A stretch of DNA of 64,000 nucleotides from Glycomyces sp. TRM65418. Its GTDB lineage: Bacteria; Actinomycetota; Actinomycetes; Mycobacteriales; Micromonosporaceae. The translations under genes were made by a program, and so were the position numbers. Numbering within the stretch: position 1 is the stretch's first letter; each line of letters starts with the position of its first letter. Positions 1-10,415 of this stretch are shown one piece after another. The stretch spans positions 1 to 64,000 of the forward strand of contig NZ_JAJFAX010000003.1 in the NCBI RefSeq assembly GCF_019710475.1, read 5' to 3'. The notes beneath the pieces were generated by a model that ran no database searches, had not been told where the DNA came from, and saw only the letters and a program-made list of their open reading frames with translations.

Positions 1-29
1 ACGGTGGGGGCCTTCTTCGCATGCCCTGA

Positions 30-179
30 TCAAGAAGCCGTCGAGAGCACGTCCCGCACTTTGGCTGCACCGACCCCGATCCCGAAGATCGCCCCTGTAA
101 CCAGGAAAGTCAGTAGTGACACGGTCACGAGGACGATCGCGATTCCGACCGCTCCGATGACACTGAAGAATGTGCTCAC
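30..179 (-). CDS. small hydrophobic membrane protein (49 aa)
   Basis: I do not recognise a family. The ORF starts at a GTG and is preceded by a good ribosome site (GGAGGA, about 9 nt upstream), which is the main reason to believe it. The peptide is almost one continuous hydrophobic stretch from residue 4 to about 38, rich in Val, Ile, Leu and Gly, followed by a short tail KVRDVLSTAS. This fits a single membrane span or hairpin. It is too short for most gene callers. It points away from the CMD-family gene at 287, so the 107 bp between them would hold divergent promoters. It could be a chance ORF, since GC-rich DNA gives many, but the hydrophobicity together with the ribosome site is more than expected by chance. 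Confidence 0.45.
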   Translation of the reverse strand: MSTFFSVIGAVGIAIVLVTVSLLTFLVTGAIFGIGVGAAKVRDVLSTAS

Positions 180-223
180 GTGGCCTCCTCCGTTGCAGGC
201 TCGTTGACTGGGTAATTCCCTTC

Positions 224-299
224 AACCAGTGTCCCACGTCGTTGGATGGTACGTTGCGGTCATCACAAGTTAGATAGGTCACATTAGTGGACACTGGTT
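224..299. repeat. 11-bp perfect inverted repeat around the start of the CMD gene
   Basis: AACCAGTGTCC at 224-234 and its exact complement GGACACTGGTT at 289-299 flank 54 bp. The right arm covers the first codons of the gene at 287. The arms could be distant operator half-sites for a looping repressor or an mRNA hairpin that masks the start codon. No ordinary promoter can be assigned with confidence between them. Confidence 0.4.
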
Positions 300-811
300 C
301 AGTTTCGCGTCTTCCCGCCTCAGGGCTGCCCGCCTCGGCTTCACGGAGGCTCGCGGCCCTCGGCCGGGACCCCATCAACCTGCACAAGGCCCTCGCGCAC
401 GCTCCGGCCCTCTTGGCGCCGCTGCTCGATCTCATTCACGCCCTGCGCTTCGACGCCGCCGTCCCTCGCGGGCTGCGGGAACTGATGATCTGCCGGATCG
501 CGCAACTCGAAGACTCGGCGTACGAACTCGCGCACCATCTTCCGATGGCCGCCGACGCCGGCCTTGACGCCGAGCAGCTCGATGCACTCGACCACTGGCG
601 CGAATCCGACCGCTTCAGTGCTCCGCAGCGGGCGGTCCTCGGATACGCCGAGCACCTCGGAGCCGGAGCGCCCCGCGACGACGAGGCCCTCGGCGCCTGC
701 TTCAGTCCCGCCGAGCAGACGGAACTCACCGTCACCGGGGCCACCTACATCGCTCTCGCGCGCATCCTGCGCGCCCTCGACGTCCGGATCGACGCCGACG
801 TGTCCCGCTGA
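287..811 (+). CDS. carboxymuconolactone decarboxylase (CMD)-family protein lacking redox cysteines
   Basis: The 174-residue protein has the all-helical CMD/AhpD layout: a helix RELMICRIAQL at about 65-75 followed by the signature segment DSAYELAHH and a C-terminal helix pair. In redox-active AhpD-type members this signature carries Cys-x2-Cys before the His; here those positions hold Ser/Ala/Tyr, while the Glu of RELM and the His pair remain. A peroxidase role is therefore unlikely, and a lactone decarboxylase-like or unknown role is more plausible. The only in-frame start is the GTG at 287, which has a weak AGGT upstream. No operon partner is visible: the next gene begins 136 bp downstream with its own promoter region. 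Confidence 0.75.
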   Translation: MDTGSVSRLPASGLPASASRRLAALGRDPINLHKALAHAPALLAPLLDLIHALRFDAAVPRGLRELMICRIAQLEDSAYELAHHLPMAADAGLDAEQLDALDHWRESDRFSAPQRAVLGYAEHLGAGAPRDDEALGACFSPAEQTELTVTGATYIALARILRALDVRIDADVSR

Positions 812-858
812 GGGCCGGCGTTCCCGGTTGCGTCCCTTGCCCGTTGGGTAGGTCTATG

Positions 859-878
859 GATCGCGTCAATTCGCGATC
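859..878. promoter_or_regulatory. candidate operator upstream of the sugar transporter
   Basis: A perfect 7-bp inverted repeat, GATCGCG-tcaatt-CGCGATC, lies about 70 bp before the start of the MFS sugar porter. A second short inverted repeat (CCGCG-aa-CGCGG) follows directly. The dimensions suit a LacI- or GntR-type repressor; no such regulator is encoded next to it. Confidence 0.4.
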
Positions 879-947
879 TAGGCCGCGAACGCGGCATAGG
901 ATTTCGTGACGCGCGGAACGGGTGTCGAGTCGCTACGGGAGTGAGTG

Positions 948-2390
948 ATGACCTCAGACAACGACGGTCTACTGGAAGACGAGACTCGGGCACGGACCGG
1001 TTCGGCGGTGTTCGTCTCGATCGCCGCGGCCTTGGGCGGGTTCCTGTTCGGGTATGACACGGCCGTGATCAACGGGACCGTCGAAGCCTTGGAGGCCCAA
1101 TGGGGCATCGGCTCGGTCGGGACCGGCGTGGTCGTCTCCTCGGCCCTCTTGGGCTGCGCCGTCGGAGCCTGGTTCGCCGGGTCGCTCGCGAACAGGCTCG
1201 GCCGCCCGCGGGTCATGATGATCGCGGCGATCCTGTTCTTCATCAGCGCCCTCGGCAGCGCTCTGGCGACGGGCCCGGTCGATCTGACGGTCTGGCGCGT
1301 GTGCGGCGGTCTGGCGATCGGCGCGGCGAGCGTCATCGCGCCCGCCTACATCGCCGAGATCGCGCCTGCGGGCCTGCGGGGACGGCTCGGCTCGCTGCAG
1401 CAGTTCGCGATCGTGCTCGGCATCTTCTCGGCGCTGCTCGTCAACTTCGCCGTGCAGGCCGTCTCCGGCGGCGCGAGCGGCGAGGCTCCCTGGGGCGGCA
1501 CCGCGTGGCGATGGATGTTCGCGGCGGAGGCCGTCCCGGCGTTCGTCTACTTCATGTTCTCGCTGCACATCCCCGAATCGCCGCGGTACCTCGTCGCCAG
1601 GCGGGAACTCGAGAGCGCCAAGGCCATCCTCGCCAAGTACGTCGGTGGGGACGTCGACGCGAAGGTCGTCGAGATCCAGGAGTCCCTGCACAGCGACAAG
1701 CCGCCGAAGATCTCGGACGTGCGCGGTCCGCGGTTCGGCCTCCTGCCGATCGTGTGGGTCGGCATCTTCCTGTCGATGTTCCAGCAGTTCGTCGGCATCA
1801 ACGTCATCTTCTACTACTCGACCTCGCTGTGGCAGACGGTCGGGTTCAACGAGAACGACGCGTTCCTGACGAGCGTCATCAACTCGGTCGTGAACATCGC
1901 CGGCACCGTCCTCGCGATCTACCTGGTGGACCGGGCGGGCCGCAAGAAGCTGCTGATCACCGGCTCGGCGATCATGTTCGTCGCGCTCGGGACGATGTCG
2001 GCCGTGTTCGCGGCCGCTCCGGTCGACGCCGAGAACAACCCGCTCCTCAGCGACGCCGCGGGCGTGGTCGCCCTGATCGCGGCGAACGTCTTCGTGTTCG
2101 GCTTCGCCTTCACCTGGGGCCCGGTCGTGTGGGTGCTGCTGGGGGAGATGTTCCCCAACCGGATCCGGGCCTCGGCCCTCGGCGTCGCCGCGGCCGCGCA
2201 GTGGATCAGCAACTGGCTCATCACCGTCACGTTCCCCGAGCTCGCCCGCACCGGCCTGTTCCTGGCGTACGGCCTCTACGCGATGTTCGCGCTCATCTCG
2301 CTCTTCTTCGTCGTCAAGATGATCCCGGAGACCAAGGGCGTCGAGCTGGAGGACATGGAGGCGCTCCGAAGCGGCAAAGTGAAGGCCTGA
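948..2390 (+). CDS. MFS sugar porter (proton-coupled sugar transporter)
   Basis: A 480-residue, 12-segment transporter of the sugar porter family (XylE/AraE/GLUT type), expected in the cytoplasmic membrane importing a pentose or hexose with protons. Signatures in order: GGFLFGYDTAV in segment 1 (about 30-40), NRLGRPRV in the loop between segments 2 and 3, PESPRYL after segment 6, QQFVGINVIFYY in segment 7 (the sugar-binding QQxxGxN motif), DRAGRKKL between 8 and 9, and PETKG after segment 12. The ATG at 948 is chosen because GGAG lies about 6 nt upstream; the GTG at 945 would be too close. The exact sugar cannot be read from sequence. It appears monocistronic, ending in a strong terminator. 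Confidence 0.92.
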   Translation: MTSDNDGLLEDETRARTGSAVFVSIAAALGGFLFGYDTAVINGTVEALEAQWGIGSVGTGVVVSSALLGCAVGAWFAGSLANRLGRPRVMMIAAILFFISALGSALATGPVDLTVWRVCGGLAIGAASVIAPAYIAEIAPAGLRGRLGSLQQFAIVLGIFSALLVNFAVQAVSGGASGEAPWGGTAWRWMFAAEAVPAFVYFMFSLHIPESPRYLVARRELESAKAILAKYVGGDVDAKVVEIQESLHSDKPPKISDVRGPRFGLLPIVWVGIFLSMFQQFVGINVIFYYSTSLWQTVGFNENDAFLTSVINSVVNIAGTVLAIYLVDRAGRKKLLITGSAIMFVALGTMSAVFAAAPVDAENNPLLSDAAGVVALIAANVFVFGFAFTWGPVVWVLLGEMFPNRIRASALGVAAAAQWISNWLITVTFPELARTGLFLAYGLYAMFALISLFFVVKMIPETKGVELEDMEALRSGKVKA

Positions 2391-2403
2391 CCGCGCACGC
2401 GGC

Positions 2404-2440
2404 GAGGGGCGTCCCCGGGCGGGGACGCCCCTCTTCGGTT
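2404..2440 (+). terminator. intrinsic terminator of the sugar porter gene
   Basis: A 13-bp perfect stem (2404-2416 with 2421-2433, loop gggc) is followed by ttcggtttcc. It lies 14 bp after the stop codon. Confidence 0.8.
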
Positions 2441-2523
2441 TCCGGGTGCGGGTGGTGCTGCGTTCACTCGGGTTCGGGGAGGCGAGCGCAGCGAGCGGCC
2501 GGGCGGGGTGACGGGCGCGGGCG

Positions 2524-5070
2524 CTATTCGTAAGCGATGGCGCTGAGGATGTCGACCCTCGACGCCCGCACCGCCGGGGCGATGGCCGCGAGGAGTCCGA
2601 CGAGGACGGCCGCGACGAGGTAGCCCAGGATCAGCGGCGTCGGGACCGCGAAGACGTCGATGCTTCGTTCGGCCAGCGCGTTCTGGAGCCCCCAGCCCAG
2701 GGCCAGGCCGACCCCGATGCCGAGGACCGCGCCGAAGAGGGCGATGGTGACGCTCTCGACGGTGACCATCCGCGTGGTCTGACCGCGGGTCATGCCGATG
2801 GCCCTGAGCATTCCCAGTTCACGGGTGCGCTCGAGGATCGACAGGATCAGCGTGTTGACCACGCCGATGACGGCGACGACCATGGCCAGGCCCAGCAGCA
2901 GCTGGATCGCGATGATGGCGTAGTCGAGGAACACCGTGGCCTGCTCCGTGAACTCCTCGTGGTTCAGGACGCTGACTTCGGGTTCGTCGGCGAGGATGCC
3001 GTCCACCGCGGCGGTCACCGCCGCGACGTCGCCCCCGTCGGCCACGTCGACCAGCGCCATCGTCGGCTTGGTCGTGTAGAACTCCTCGGTGTAGGCCGGG
3101 GCGACGTACCAGCCGTCGGTGTTCTCGTTGTCGACGAGGATCGCGGTGACGGTGAACTCGTGCGGCTCCTCGCCCCTGCTGAAGGTCGCGGTGACGGTGT
3201 CCCCGACGCCGACGCCGAGCTGGTCGGCCGCCGACCGGTTGACGGCGATCTCGTCGTCGGCGAGCGTGGTCGTCTCGCCTTCGGCGAACTCGCCGCCGAA
3301 CAGGCCGATGATGCCCTCGAAGTCGGTGGTGGTGTTGACGTACTGCTCGGTGCCGTCGATGTCGGCCAGGTCGTAGTACAGCTCGACGGCCGCGTCGACG
3401 TCGTCGACGGCGCGGATCTCGTCCATGACGGCCGGGTCGAAGGACGGCGTGACCGAGGCGGTGAGCGGCCCGGAGACGAACAGCTCGGCCTCGACGTTGT
3501 CCTCGTAGTAGTCCCTGAGGCTCTCCTTCACGCTGGTGAGCAGGGTCGCGGTGGCGGTCACGAGGGTCACGCCGATCATGAGCGCCGCGGCGGTGACCGC
3601 GGTGCGCCGCGGGTTGCGGCCGGCGTTGCGCCGGCCGAGCTTCCCGGCGAAGGACCACGACCACAGCAGTCCGAGCGCGCCGACGAGCGGCTTGGACAGC
3701 CACGCGGTCAGCAGGGTGACGCCGATGAAGACCAGCCCGGCGCCGCCGGCGGCGGCCATCAGGTCGGCGTCGTCGCTCCCGAGGCGCTCGGTGAGCCCCA
3801 ACGCCATCGCCGCGGCGCCGGCGAGGGTGACGACGACGCCGGTGGCGGTGAGTCCGGTGATCGGCTTGTCGGCCTTGACGGCGTCCCGCATGGCCTGGAC
3901 CGGCGGGATCTTGGAGGCCCGCACGGCCGGGACGAGCGCGGACAGGACGGTCACGCCGATGCCGACCGCGAGTGCGGCGATCACGGCCGTGGGCGGGATG
4001 GCCAGGCTCGACGAGCCGGCGGTGAGGAGCGAGTCGGCGACCACGGTGGTCAGCACCGCGCCGCCCGCGACGCCGACCGCGGCGCCGATGACCGAGGCGA
4101 TCGCGCCCAGGAGGAGCGCTTCGGCGAGGACCGAGCGGACGATCTGGCCGCGTCCGGCGCCGATGGCGCGCATCATCGCGATCTCTTTCAGGCGTCCGGC
4201 GATGACGATGGTGAAGGTGTTGGCGATGAGGAAGATCGACACGAACACGGCCACGAGCCCGAATCCGAGGAGGAACTTCCCGATCATGCTCGTGGCCTCG
4301 GCGGTCTCGGCGCTCATCTCGGCCGTGTAGGCCTCGCGGGTGAGGGCTTCGGCCTCGGCGCCCACGGTCGCCTGGATCGCGGCGAGGAGCTCGTCGGTGT
4401 CGGCGCCTTCGGCGGCGTCGACGGCGATCATCGAGTAGACGTTCTCGCCGTCGAAGACCAGCCGCTGCGCCTCGGCGGTGGTGAACGCCAGTTCGGTCTC
4501 GCCGCCGAGGGAGTCGCGATCGCCGGGGTAGCCGTAGACGCCGACGATCGCGTACTCGGTCTTGTCGGTGGTCGCGGAGTAGGCGGTGACGGTGTCGCCG
4601 AGGCCGAGGCCGGCGTCGGTGACGAACTCGGCGGAGACGGCGACTTCGCGGTCCGTCTCGGGGGCGCGGCCTTCGCGCAGGTCGCGGTCGGTGGACCGGT
4701 CGCCCCAGTTGACGGCGAGCGTGGGGGCGAACCCGCCGACGACCTTGCCGTCGTCGCCGATGGCGTTGATCATCCAGTAGACGGTCGCGGAGACGTCGCC
4801 GACGCCCTCGGTCGCCTCGACGGCGGCCAGGGTCTCGGCGCTGACGCCCTCGCGGACGAGGCGCTCGCCGCGGGTCTCGGGTTCGACGGGGCGGACGAGG
4901 ACCTCGGCGTCGGCGTAGGAGGCGCCGTTGAGATCATCTACTGTGGACTGGATTGAGGCGGTGAGGACCAGCGCGGCGGCGATGAAGGCCGAGCCGAGGA
5001 CGACGGCGAGACTGGTCAGGGCCAGGCGGGCCTTGCGGGCCGCCATGCCCTTCAGGGTGGCGCGGAGCAT
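2524..5070 (-). CDS. ABC transporter permease, double FtsX/MacB-like (module 1)
   Basis: The 848-residue membrane protein has the long actinobacterial layout. There is an N-terminal segment (about 17-40), a MacB-like extracytoplasmic domain (about 45-240), an FtsX block of three segments (about 265-395), a short linker with two more segments, a second extracytoplasmic domain (about 500-690) and a final FtsX block (about 720-840). Such permeases work with a LolD-type ATPase in export or mechanotransmission rather than import. The ATG start lies 3 nt after the stop of the ATPase gene, so the two are an operon and probably translationally coupled. It is a clear paralogue of the permease at 6135-8675, sharing the N-terminal MLRATLKGMA and C-terminal LSAIAYE-like ends. 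Substrate unknown. Confidence 0.9.
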   Translation of the reverse strand: MLRATLKGMAARKARLALTSLAVVLGSAFIAAALVLTASIQSTVDDLNGASYADAEVLVRPVEPETRGERLVREGVSAETLAAVEATEGVGDVSATVYWMINAIGDDGKVVGGFAPTLAVNWGDRSTDRDLREGRAPETDREVAVSAEFVTDAGLGLGDTVTAYSATTDKTEYAIVGVYGYPGDRDSLGGETELAFTTAEAQRLVFDGENVYSMIAVDAAEGADTDELLAAIQATVGAEAEALTREAYTAEMSAETAEATSMIGKFLLGFGLVAVFVSIFLIANTFTIVIAGRLKEIAMMRAIGAGRGQIVRSVLAEALLLGAIASVIGAAVGVAGGAVLTTVVADSLLTAGSSSLAIPPTAVIAALAVGIGVTVLSALVPAVRASKIPPVQAMRDAVKADKPITGLTATGVVVTLAGAAAMALGLTERLGSDDADLMAAAGGAGLVFIGVTLLTAWLSKPLVGALGLLWSWSFAGKLGRRNAGRNPRRTAVTAAALMIGVTLVTATATLLTSVKESLRDYYEDNVEAELFVSGPLTASVTPSFDPAVMDEIRAVDDVDAAVELYYDLADIDGTEQYVNTTTDFEGIIGLFGGEFAEGETTTLADDEIAVNRSAADQLGVGVGDTVTATFSRGEEPHEFTVTAILVDNENTDGWYVAPAYTEEFYTTKPTMALVDVADGGDVAAVTAAVDGILADEPEVSVLNHEEFTEQATVFLDYAIIAIQLLLGLAMVVAVIGVVNTLILSILERTRELGMLRAIGMTRGQTTRMVTVESVTIALFGAVLGIGVGLALGWGLQNALAERSIDVFAVPTPLILGYLVAAVLVGLLAAIAPAVRASRVDILSAIAYE

Positions 5071-5073
5071 CGC

Positions 5074-5871
<798 letters not shown>

Positions 5872-5997
5872 GGGGAGCGCCTTTCTGATCGGGTGTCTTT
5901 CCTGTTGCCACAAGGCTATGGAGCAGCGCGTCCGTGCGCTTCGGCCCGCGGGCCGGAGTTCGCGTCCTCCCCGCGGCGGAGCACCGGGTCCGGCCTC

Positions 5998-6043
5998 GGC
6001 CGAAAGACCGAGCGCGCGGGGGCCGCGGCTCGGTCTTCCGGCC
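5998..6043. repeat. long imperfect hairpin between the two ABC modules
   Basis: AAGACCGAGC (6004-6013) pairs with GCTCGGTCTT (6028-6037). After one A/C mismatch the helix continues with GGCCG against CGGCC. It sits between the 3' end of module 2 and the promoter of module 1 and may be a second terminator arm or a processing site. Confidence 0.5.
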
Positions 6044-6078
6044 CCTCGCGGACGGAAGCGGCGCAGGCGCGCAGACGG

Positions 6079-6108
6079 GAGGGGCGGCGCCGATCGGCGC
6101 CGCCCCTC
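6079..6108 (-). terminator. 30-bp perfect palindrome, likely terminator of ABC module 2
   Basis: Every base from 6079 to 6108 is mirrored: 15-bp arms (GAGGGGCGGCGCCGA and its complement) with no spacer. It lies 26 bp beyond the stop of the module 2 permease. There is no T-run, as is usual for actinobacterial terminators. Confidence 0.7.
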
Positions 6109-6134
6109 ACCTGGTTTCCTGTTGAGAGTTGTGG

Positions 6135-8675
6135 CTATTCGTAGGCGATGGCCCCGAGGACGTTGAGCTTCGCCGCGCGCGCCGCCGGGGCGATCGCCGC
6201 GAGGAGGCCCACGATCACGGCCGCCACCAGGTAGATCGCGATGAGGCCCCACGGGAGCGCGAAGCTCGACAGGCCCTCGTCTTCGAGCGCCTGCTGCACG
6301 GTCCATCCCAGACCGATGCCGACCGCGATGCCCAGCACCGCGCCGAACACGCAGATGATGACGCTCTCGACCGTGATCATCCGGCGCACCTGGCCCCGGG
6401 TCATGCCGACCGCCCGCAGGAGCCCGAGCTCGCGGGTGCGTTCGAGGACCGACAGGACCAGCGTGTTCACCACGCCGATGACGGCGATGATCATCGCCAG
6501 CGCGAGCAGGATCTGCACCGCGGCGAGGATCGTGTCCAGGCCGCTGGTCTGCTGCTCGACGAACTGGGCGTTGTTGGTGACGCTCACCTCCGGTTCGTCG
6601 GCGAGGATCTCGTCGACCTCTTCCTGGACGGCCTCCACGTCGGCGCCCTCCTCGACCGAGATGTACGCCTGCATCGGCTTGGGCAGCGTGAAGTGCTCGA
6701 TCTGCTCGGGGGCGACCCACCAGCCGTTGGTGAGGTCGTAGCCCTCCAGGATCGCGGTGATCTCGAGCTCCTCGGTCTGGCCGTCGGCGAAGGTCACCTC
6801 GACGGTGTCGCCCAAGGCCACGCCGCGGTCCTCGGCGGTGCCCTCGTCGACGACGACCGTGTCCGGCGCGAGGTCCGCGACCGAGCCCTCGGCGACGGTG
6901 CCGCCGAAGACCTCGAGGGCCGATTCCAGGTCCTCGCTGGAGGCCAGCATGGCGTCCTGGCCGTCGACCCGGGTGCCGAAGAAGTCCATGTAGACGTCGC
7001 CGACCGACTCGACCTCGGGCAGGGCCCGGATCTCCTCCAGCGTCTGCGGCGAGAAGGAGGGGATGTTCGCCCCGCCTTGCGCGCCGCTGACGATCAGGTC
7101 GGAGTTCAGGTTCAGGTCGAGCACCTCGGAGGTGGTCGCCTTGATGCTGGAGACGAGCGTGGCGATCCCGGTGATGAGCGCGACGGCGATCATGAGCGCC
7201 GAGGCGGTGATCGCGGTGCGCCGCGGGTTGCGCCCGGCGTTGAGCTTGCCGAGCCGCCCGGAGAACGACCACGACATGACCGCGCCGAGGAGCGCCACGA
7301 GCGGCCGCGACAGGATCGGGGTGAGCATGGTGACGCCCACGAAGGCGATGCCCACGCCGGTGAGGATGCCGGTGAGCTCCTCGCCGCCGAGGTTGTCGGT
7401 CAGTCCGAGCGCCATGAGGACGCCGCCTGCGGCGAACACGATCGCACCGGCGATGGTGATGCCGCGCAGCGGCTTGGGCGGGTTGACCGCCTGCCGCATC
7501 GCCGCGACCGGCGGCACGCCGGAGGCCTTGACGGCCGGGACGAGCGCCGACAGCACGGTCACGCCGATGCCGACGGCCAGCGCCCACAGCGTGGTCGCCG
7601 GGATCAGCAGCGTGACCGGCAGGCCGCCCATCATGGTGGAGCTGACGATCTCGGACAGGCCCCAGCCGAGCAGGAGGCCGAGGCCGAGGCCGAGGATCGA
7701 GGCGATGACGCCGATGACGACCGCCTCGGTGAGGACCGAGCGGACCACCTGGCCGCGTCCGGCGCCGATGGCGCGCAGGAGCGCGAGTTCGCGCTGGCGC
7801 TGGGCGACGATGATCGTGAAGGTGTTGATGATCAGGAAGATCGACACGAACACGGCGACCAGACCGAAGCCGAGGAAGATGTAGCCCATGAAGTCGGAGA
7901 CGGCGGCGAAGCCCTGTGCGGCCTCTTCGCTCGCCTGCTCGCCGGTCTGGACCTTGAAGTCGGAGCCGATCGCGTCCGCGACCGCTTCGGTGGAGACCTC
8001 GTCGCCGTAGACGTAGACGGAGGTGTAGACGTCTTCGCCGCCGGTCATCATCTGCTGGGCGGCGGGGGTCGTGAAGGCCACCTGAGTCTCGCCCGCGAGG
8101 GAGTCGCGGTCGCCCGAAAGCCCGTAGACGCCGACGATCTCGAAGTCGGTCCGGTCGGCGGTGTAGGAGTAGACGGTGACGGTGTCGCCCACGCCGTAGC
8201 CGGAGTCGGCGGCGAACTTGGCGGAGACGGCGACCTCGTCGTCGGCTTCGGGGCCGCGGCCCTCGCGCATCGTCAGGTAGTCGTTCTGACCCTCCCCGGA
8301 CTCCCAGTTGAGACCGATGGTAGGTGCGAAGGTGCCGACGAGCTTGCCGTTGTCGCCGATGGCGTTGACCTGGCCCTCGACCGCGCCGTCGGCGCGTTCG
8401 ACGCTGTCGACGGCGCGGATCGCCTCGACGGTCTCGGCGGGGATGTTCTGGGCGGCGGCGTTGGCGGGCTGGTCGAAGCCGCCCGTCGTCTCGGGGGTGA
8501 CGACCGCGTCGACGCCGGTGTAGGCGTCGGCGATGACGCCGGAGACGGACTTCTCCATGGTGGCGGTCAGGACCATCGCGGCGGCGACGAACATGGTGCC
8601 GAGGACGACGGCGAGGCTGGTGAGGACGAGCCGGGCTTTGCGGCTGGCCATGCCCTTCAGGGTGGCGCGCAGCAT
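6135..8675 (-). CDS. ABC transporter permease, double FtsX/MacB-like (module 2)
   Basis: The 846-residue paralogue of the permease at 2524-5070 has the same order: N-terminal anchor MLRATLKGMASRKARLVLTS, first extracytoplasmic domain (about 45-235), FtsX block, central segments, second extracytoplasmic domain and C-terminal FtsX block ending in LGAIAYE. The conserved stretch AGRNPRRTAITASALMI begins the second half in both copies. The ATG start is 2 nt from the stop of the preceding ATPase gene. The extracytoplasmic domains differ more than the membrane blocks, suggesting that the two modules handle different ligands or signals. It lies directly downstream of a two-component system on the same strand, an arrangement typical of envelope-stress or peptide-resistance exporters. 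Confidence 0.9.
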   Translation of the reverse strand: MLRATLKGMASRKARLVLTSLAVVLGTMFVAAAMVLTATMEKSVSGVIADAYTGVDAVVTPETTGGFDQPANAAAQNIPAETVEAIRAVDSVERADGAVEGQVNAIGDNGKLVGTFAPTIGLNWESGEGQNDYLTMREGRGPEADDEVAVSAKFAADSGYGVGDTVTVYSYTADRTDFEIVGVYGLSGDRDSLAGETQVAFTTPAAQQMMTGGEDVYTSVYVYGDEVSTEAVADAIGSDFKVQTGEQASEEAAQGFAAVSDFMGYIFLGFGLVAVFVSIFLIINTFTIIVAQRQRELALLRAIGAGRGQVVRSVLTEAVVIGVIASILGLGLGLLLGWGLSEIVSSTMMGGLPVTLLIPATTLWALAVGIGVTVLSALVPAVKASGVPPVAAMRQAVNPPKPLRGITIAGAIVFAAGGVLMALGLTDNLGGEELTGILTGVGIAFVGVTMLTPILSRPLVALLGAVMSWSFSGRLGKLNAGRNPRRTAITASALMIAVALITGIATLVSSIKATTSEVLDLNLNSDLIVSGAQGGANIPSFSPQTLEEIRALPEVESVGDVYMDFFGTRVDGQDAMLASSEDLESALEVFGGTVAEGSVADLAPDTVVVDEGTAEDRGVALGDTVEVTFADGQTEELEITAILEGYDLTNGWWVAPEQIEHFTLPKPMQAYISVEEGADVEAVQEEVDEILADEPEVSVTNNAQFVEQQTSGLDTILAAVQILLALAMIIAVIGVVNTLVLSVLERTRELGLLRAVGMTRGQVRRMITVESVIICVFGAVLGIAVGIGLGWTVQQALEDEGLSSFALPWGLIAIYLVAAVIVGLLAAIAPAARAAKLNVLGAIAYE

Positions 8676-8677
8676 GA

Positions 8678-9454
<777 letters not shown>

Positions 9455-9581
9455 GACGCTCTCGCTTTCGATGAAGGTGTCGATGTACCGAGGGATTTCG
9501 GTGTGTTGGGTTCCTGAGCCGCGTGACGCCGTTCGCATTGGCGCTATGCGTGATGCGAACTGATGACGTCGACGCGTTTTG

Positions 9582-9601
9582 TGACATCATAACTGATGTC
9601 A
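9582..9601. promoter_or_regulatory. perfect palindromic operator TGACATCA-N4-TGATGTCA
   Basis: 8-bp arms at 9582-9589 and 9594-9601 with spacer TAAC. On the minus strand the palindrome overlaps a -10-like TATGAT (9591-9586) reading toward the ABC module 2 ATPase. A likely binder is the NarL-type response regulator encoded just upstream at 9738-10415, which belongs to a family that recognises short inverted repeats; a repressor overlapping the -10 box is the alternative. Confidence 0.6.
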
Positions 9602-9737
9602 TTCCGCGTCGCGGTACGAGTGATCATGGTTCGACGATAGGAGTTCCCGGCCCGGCGCGCATCCACTTTGGGAAGGGTCTTGGTCTACGTCGTGAGGGGG
9701 AGGCGGCGGTACCGAGGTACGACCTTCCGCGGGGGCG

Positions 9738-10415
9738 TCAGTCGGTTCGCCCGGGTTTGACGAGGCCGCTCTCGTAGGCGAGGACGACCGCCTGGACCCG
9801 GTCGCGGACGCCGAGCTTGGTGAGCAGATGGCCCACGTGGGTCTTCACGGTGGTCTCGCCGACCGTCAGCGCGTCGGCGATCTCCGCGTTCGTGAGGCCC
9901 TTCGCCAAGAGCAGCAGGACCTCACGTTCGCGAGCGGTCAGGCAGTCCACGATCGCGGGTCTGCGGTCGCCGTCGTTGCCGCGGTGCTCCGCGAAGCGTC
10001 CCAGCAGGGTCGAGAGGATGTGCGGGGCGACCACCGCGCCGCCGCGGTGGACGGTCCGGATGGCCTCGACCAGGTCGGCGGCGGGGGCGTCCTTGGTGAG
10101 GAACCCGGCGGCCCCGGCCCGCAGCGCCCCGACCACGTACTCGTCCAGGTCGAACGTGGTCAGCACCAGCACCCGGGTCGGCAGGTTCGCGCCGACGATG
10201 TCGGCGGTCGCGGCCACCCCGTCGCGGCGGGGCATGCGGATGTCCATGAGGACCACGTCGGGCACGAGCCGCCTGGTGAGCTCGAAGGCCTCGACCCCGT
10301 CGCCGGCCTCGCCCACGATGTCGATGTCGGTCTCGGCGCCGAGGACCATCTTGAACCCCGCTCGCAGCAGTTGCTGGTCGTCGGCCAGCAGCAGGCGGAT
10401 CGGCTTGTCGCTCAA
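9738..10415 (-). CDS. NarL/LuxR-type two-component response regulator
   Basis: The 225-residue cytoplasmic DNA-binding regulator has an N-terminal receiver domain (RLLLADDQQLLRAG near residue 10, phosphoacceptor Asp in VVLMDIRMP at about 57, conserved Thr in VLVLTTFD, Lys in FLTKDAP) and a C-terminal LuxR helix-turn-helix (LTAREREVLLLLAKGLTNAEIA through TTVKTHVGHLLTKLGV). The start is taken as TTG at 10415: GGGAG lies 7 nt upstream and the codon overlaps the kinase stop (TTGA), indicating coupled translation. It lies immediately upstream of the tandem ABC/FtsX modules on the same strand, so it is probably their regulator. Confidence 0.92.
   Translation of the reverse strand: MSDKPIRLLLADDQQLLRAGFKMVLGAETDIDIVGEAGDGVEAFELTRRLVPDVVLMDIRMPRRDGVAATADIVGANLPTRVLVLTTFDLDEYVVGALRAGAAGFLTKDAPAADLVEAIRTVHRGGAVVAPHILSTLLGRFAEHRGNDGDRRPAIVDCLTAREREVLLLLAKGLTNAEIADALTVGETTVKTHVGHLLTKLGVRDRVQAVVLAYESGLVKPGRTD

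Noticed and set aside
2959..4956. 665-codon open frame on the plus strand opposite the FtsX permease
   Set aside because: Composition is a mirror of the real gene (Gly/Arg/Asp/His-rich, no domain), and the minus-strand frame has full FtsX motifs.
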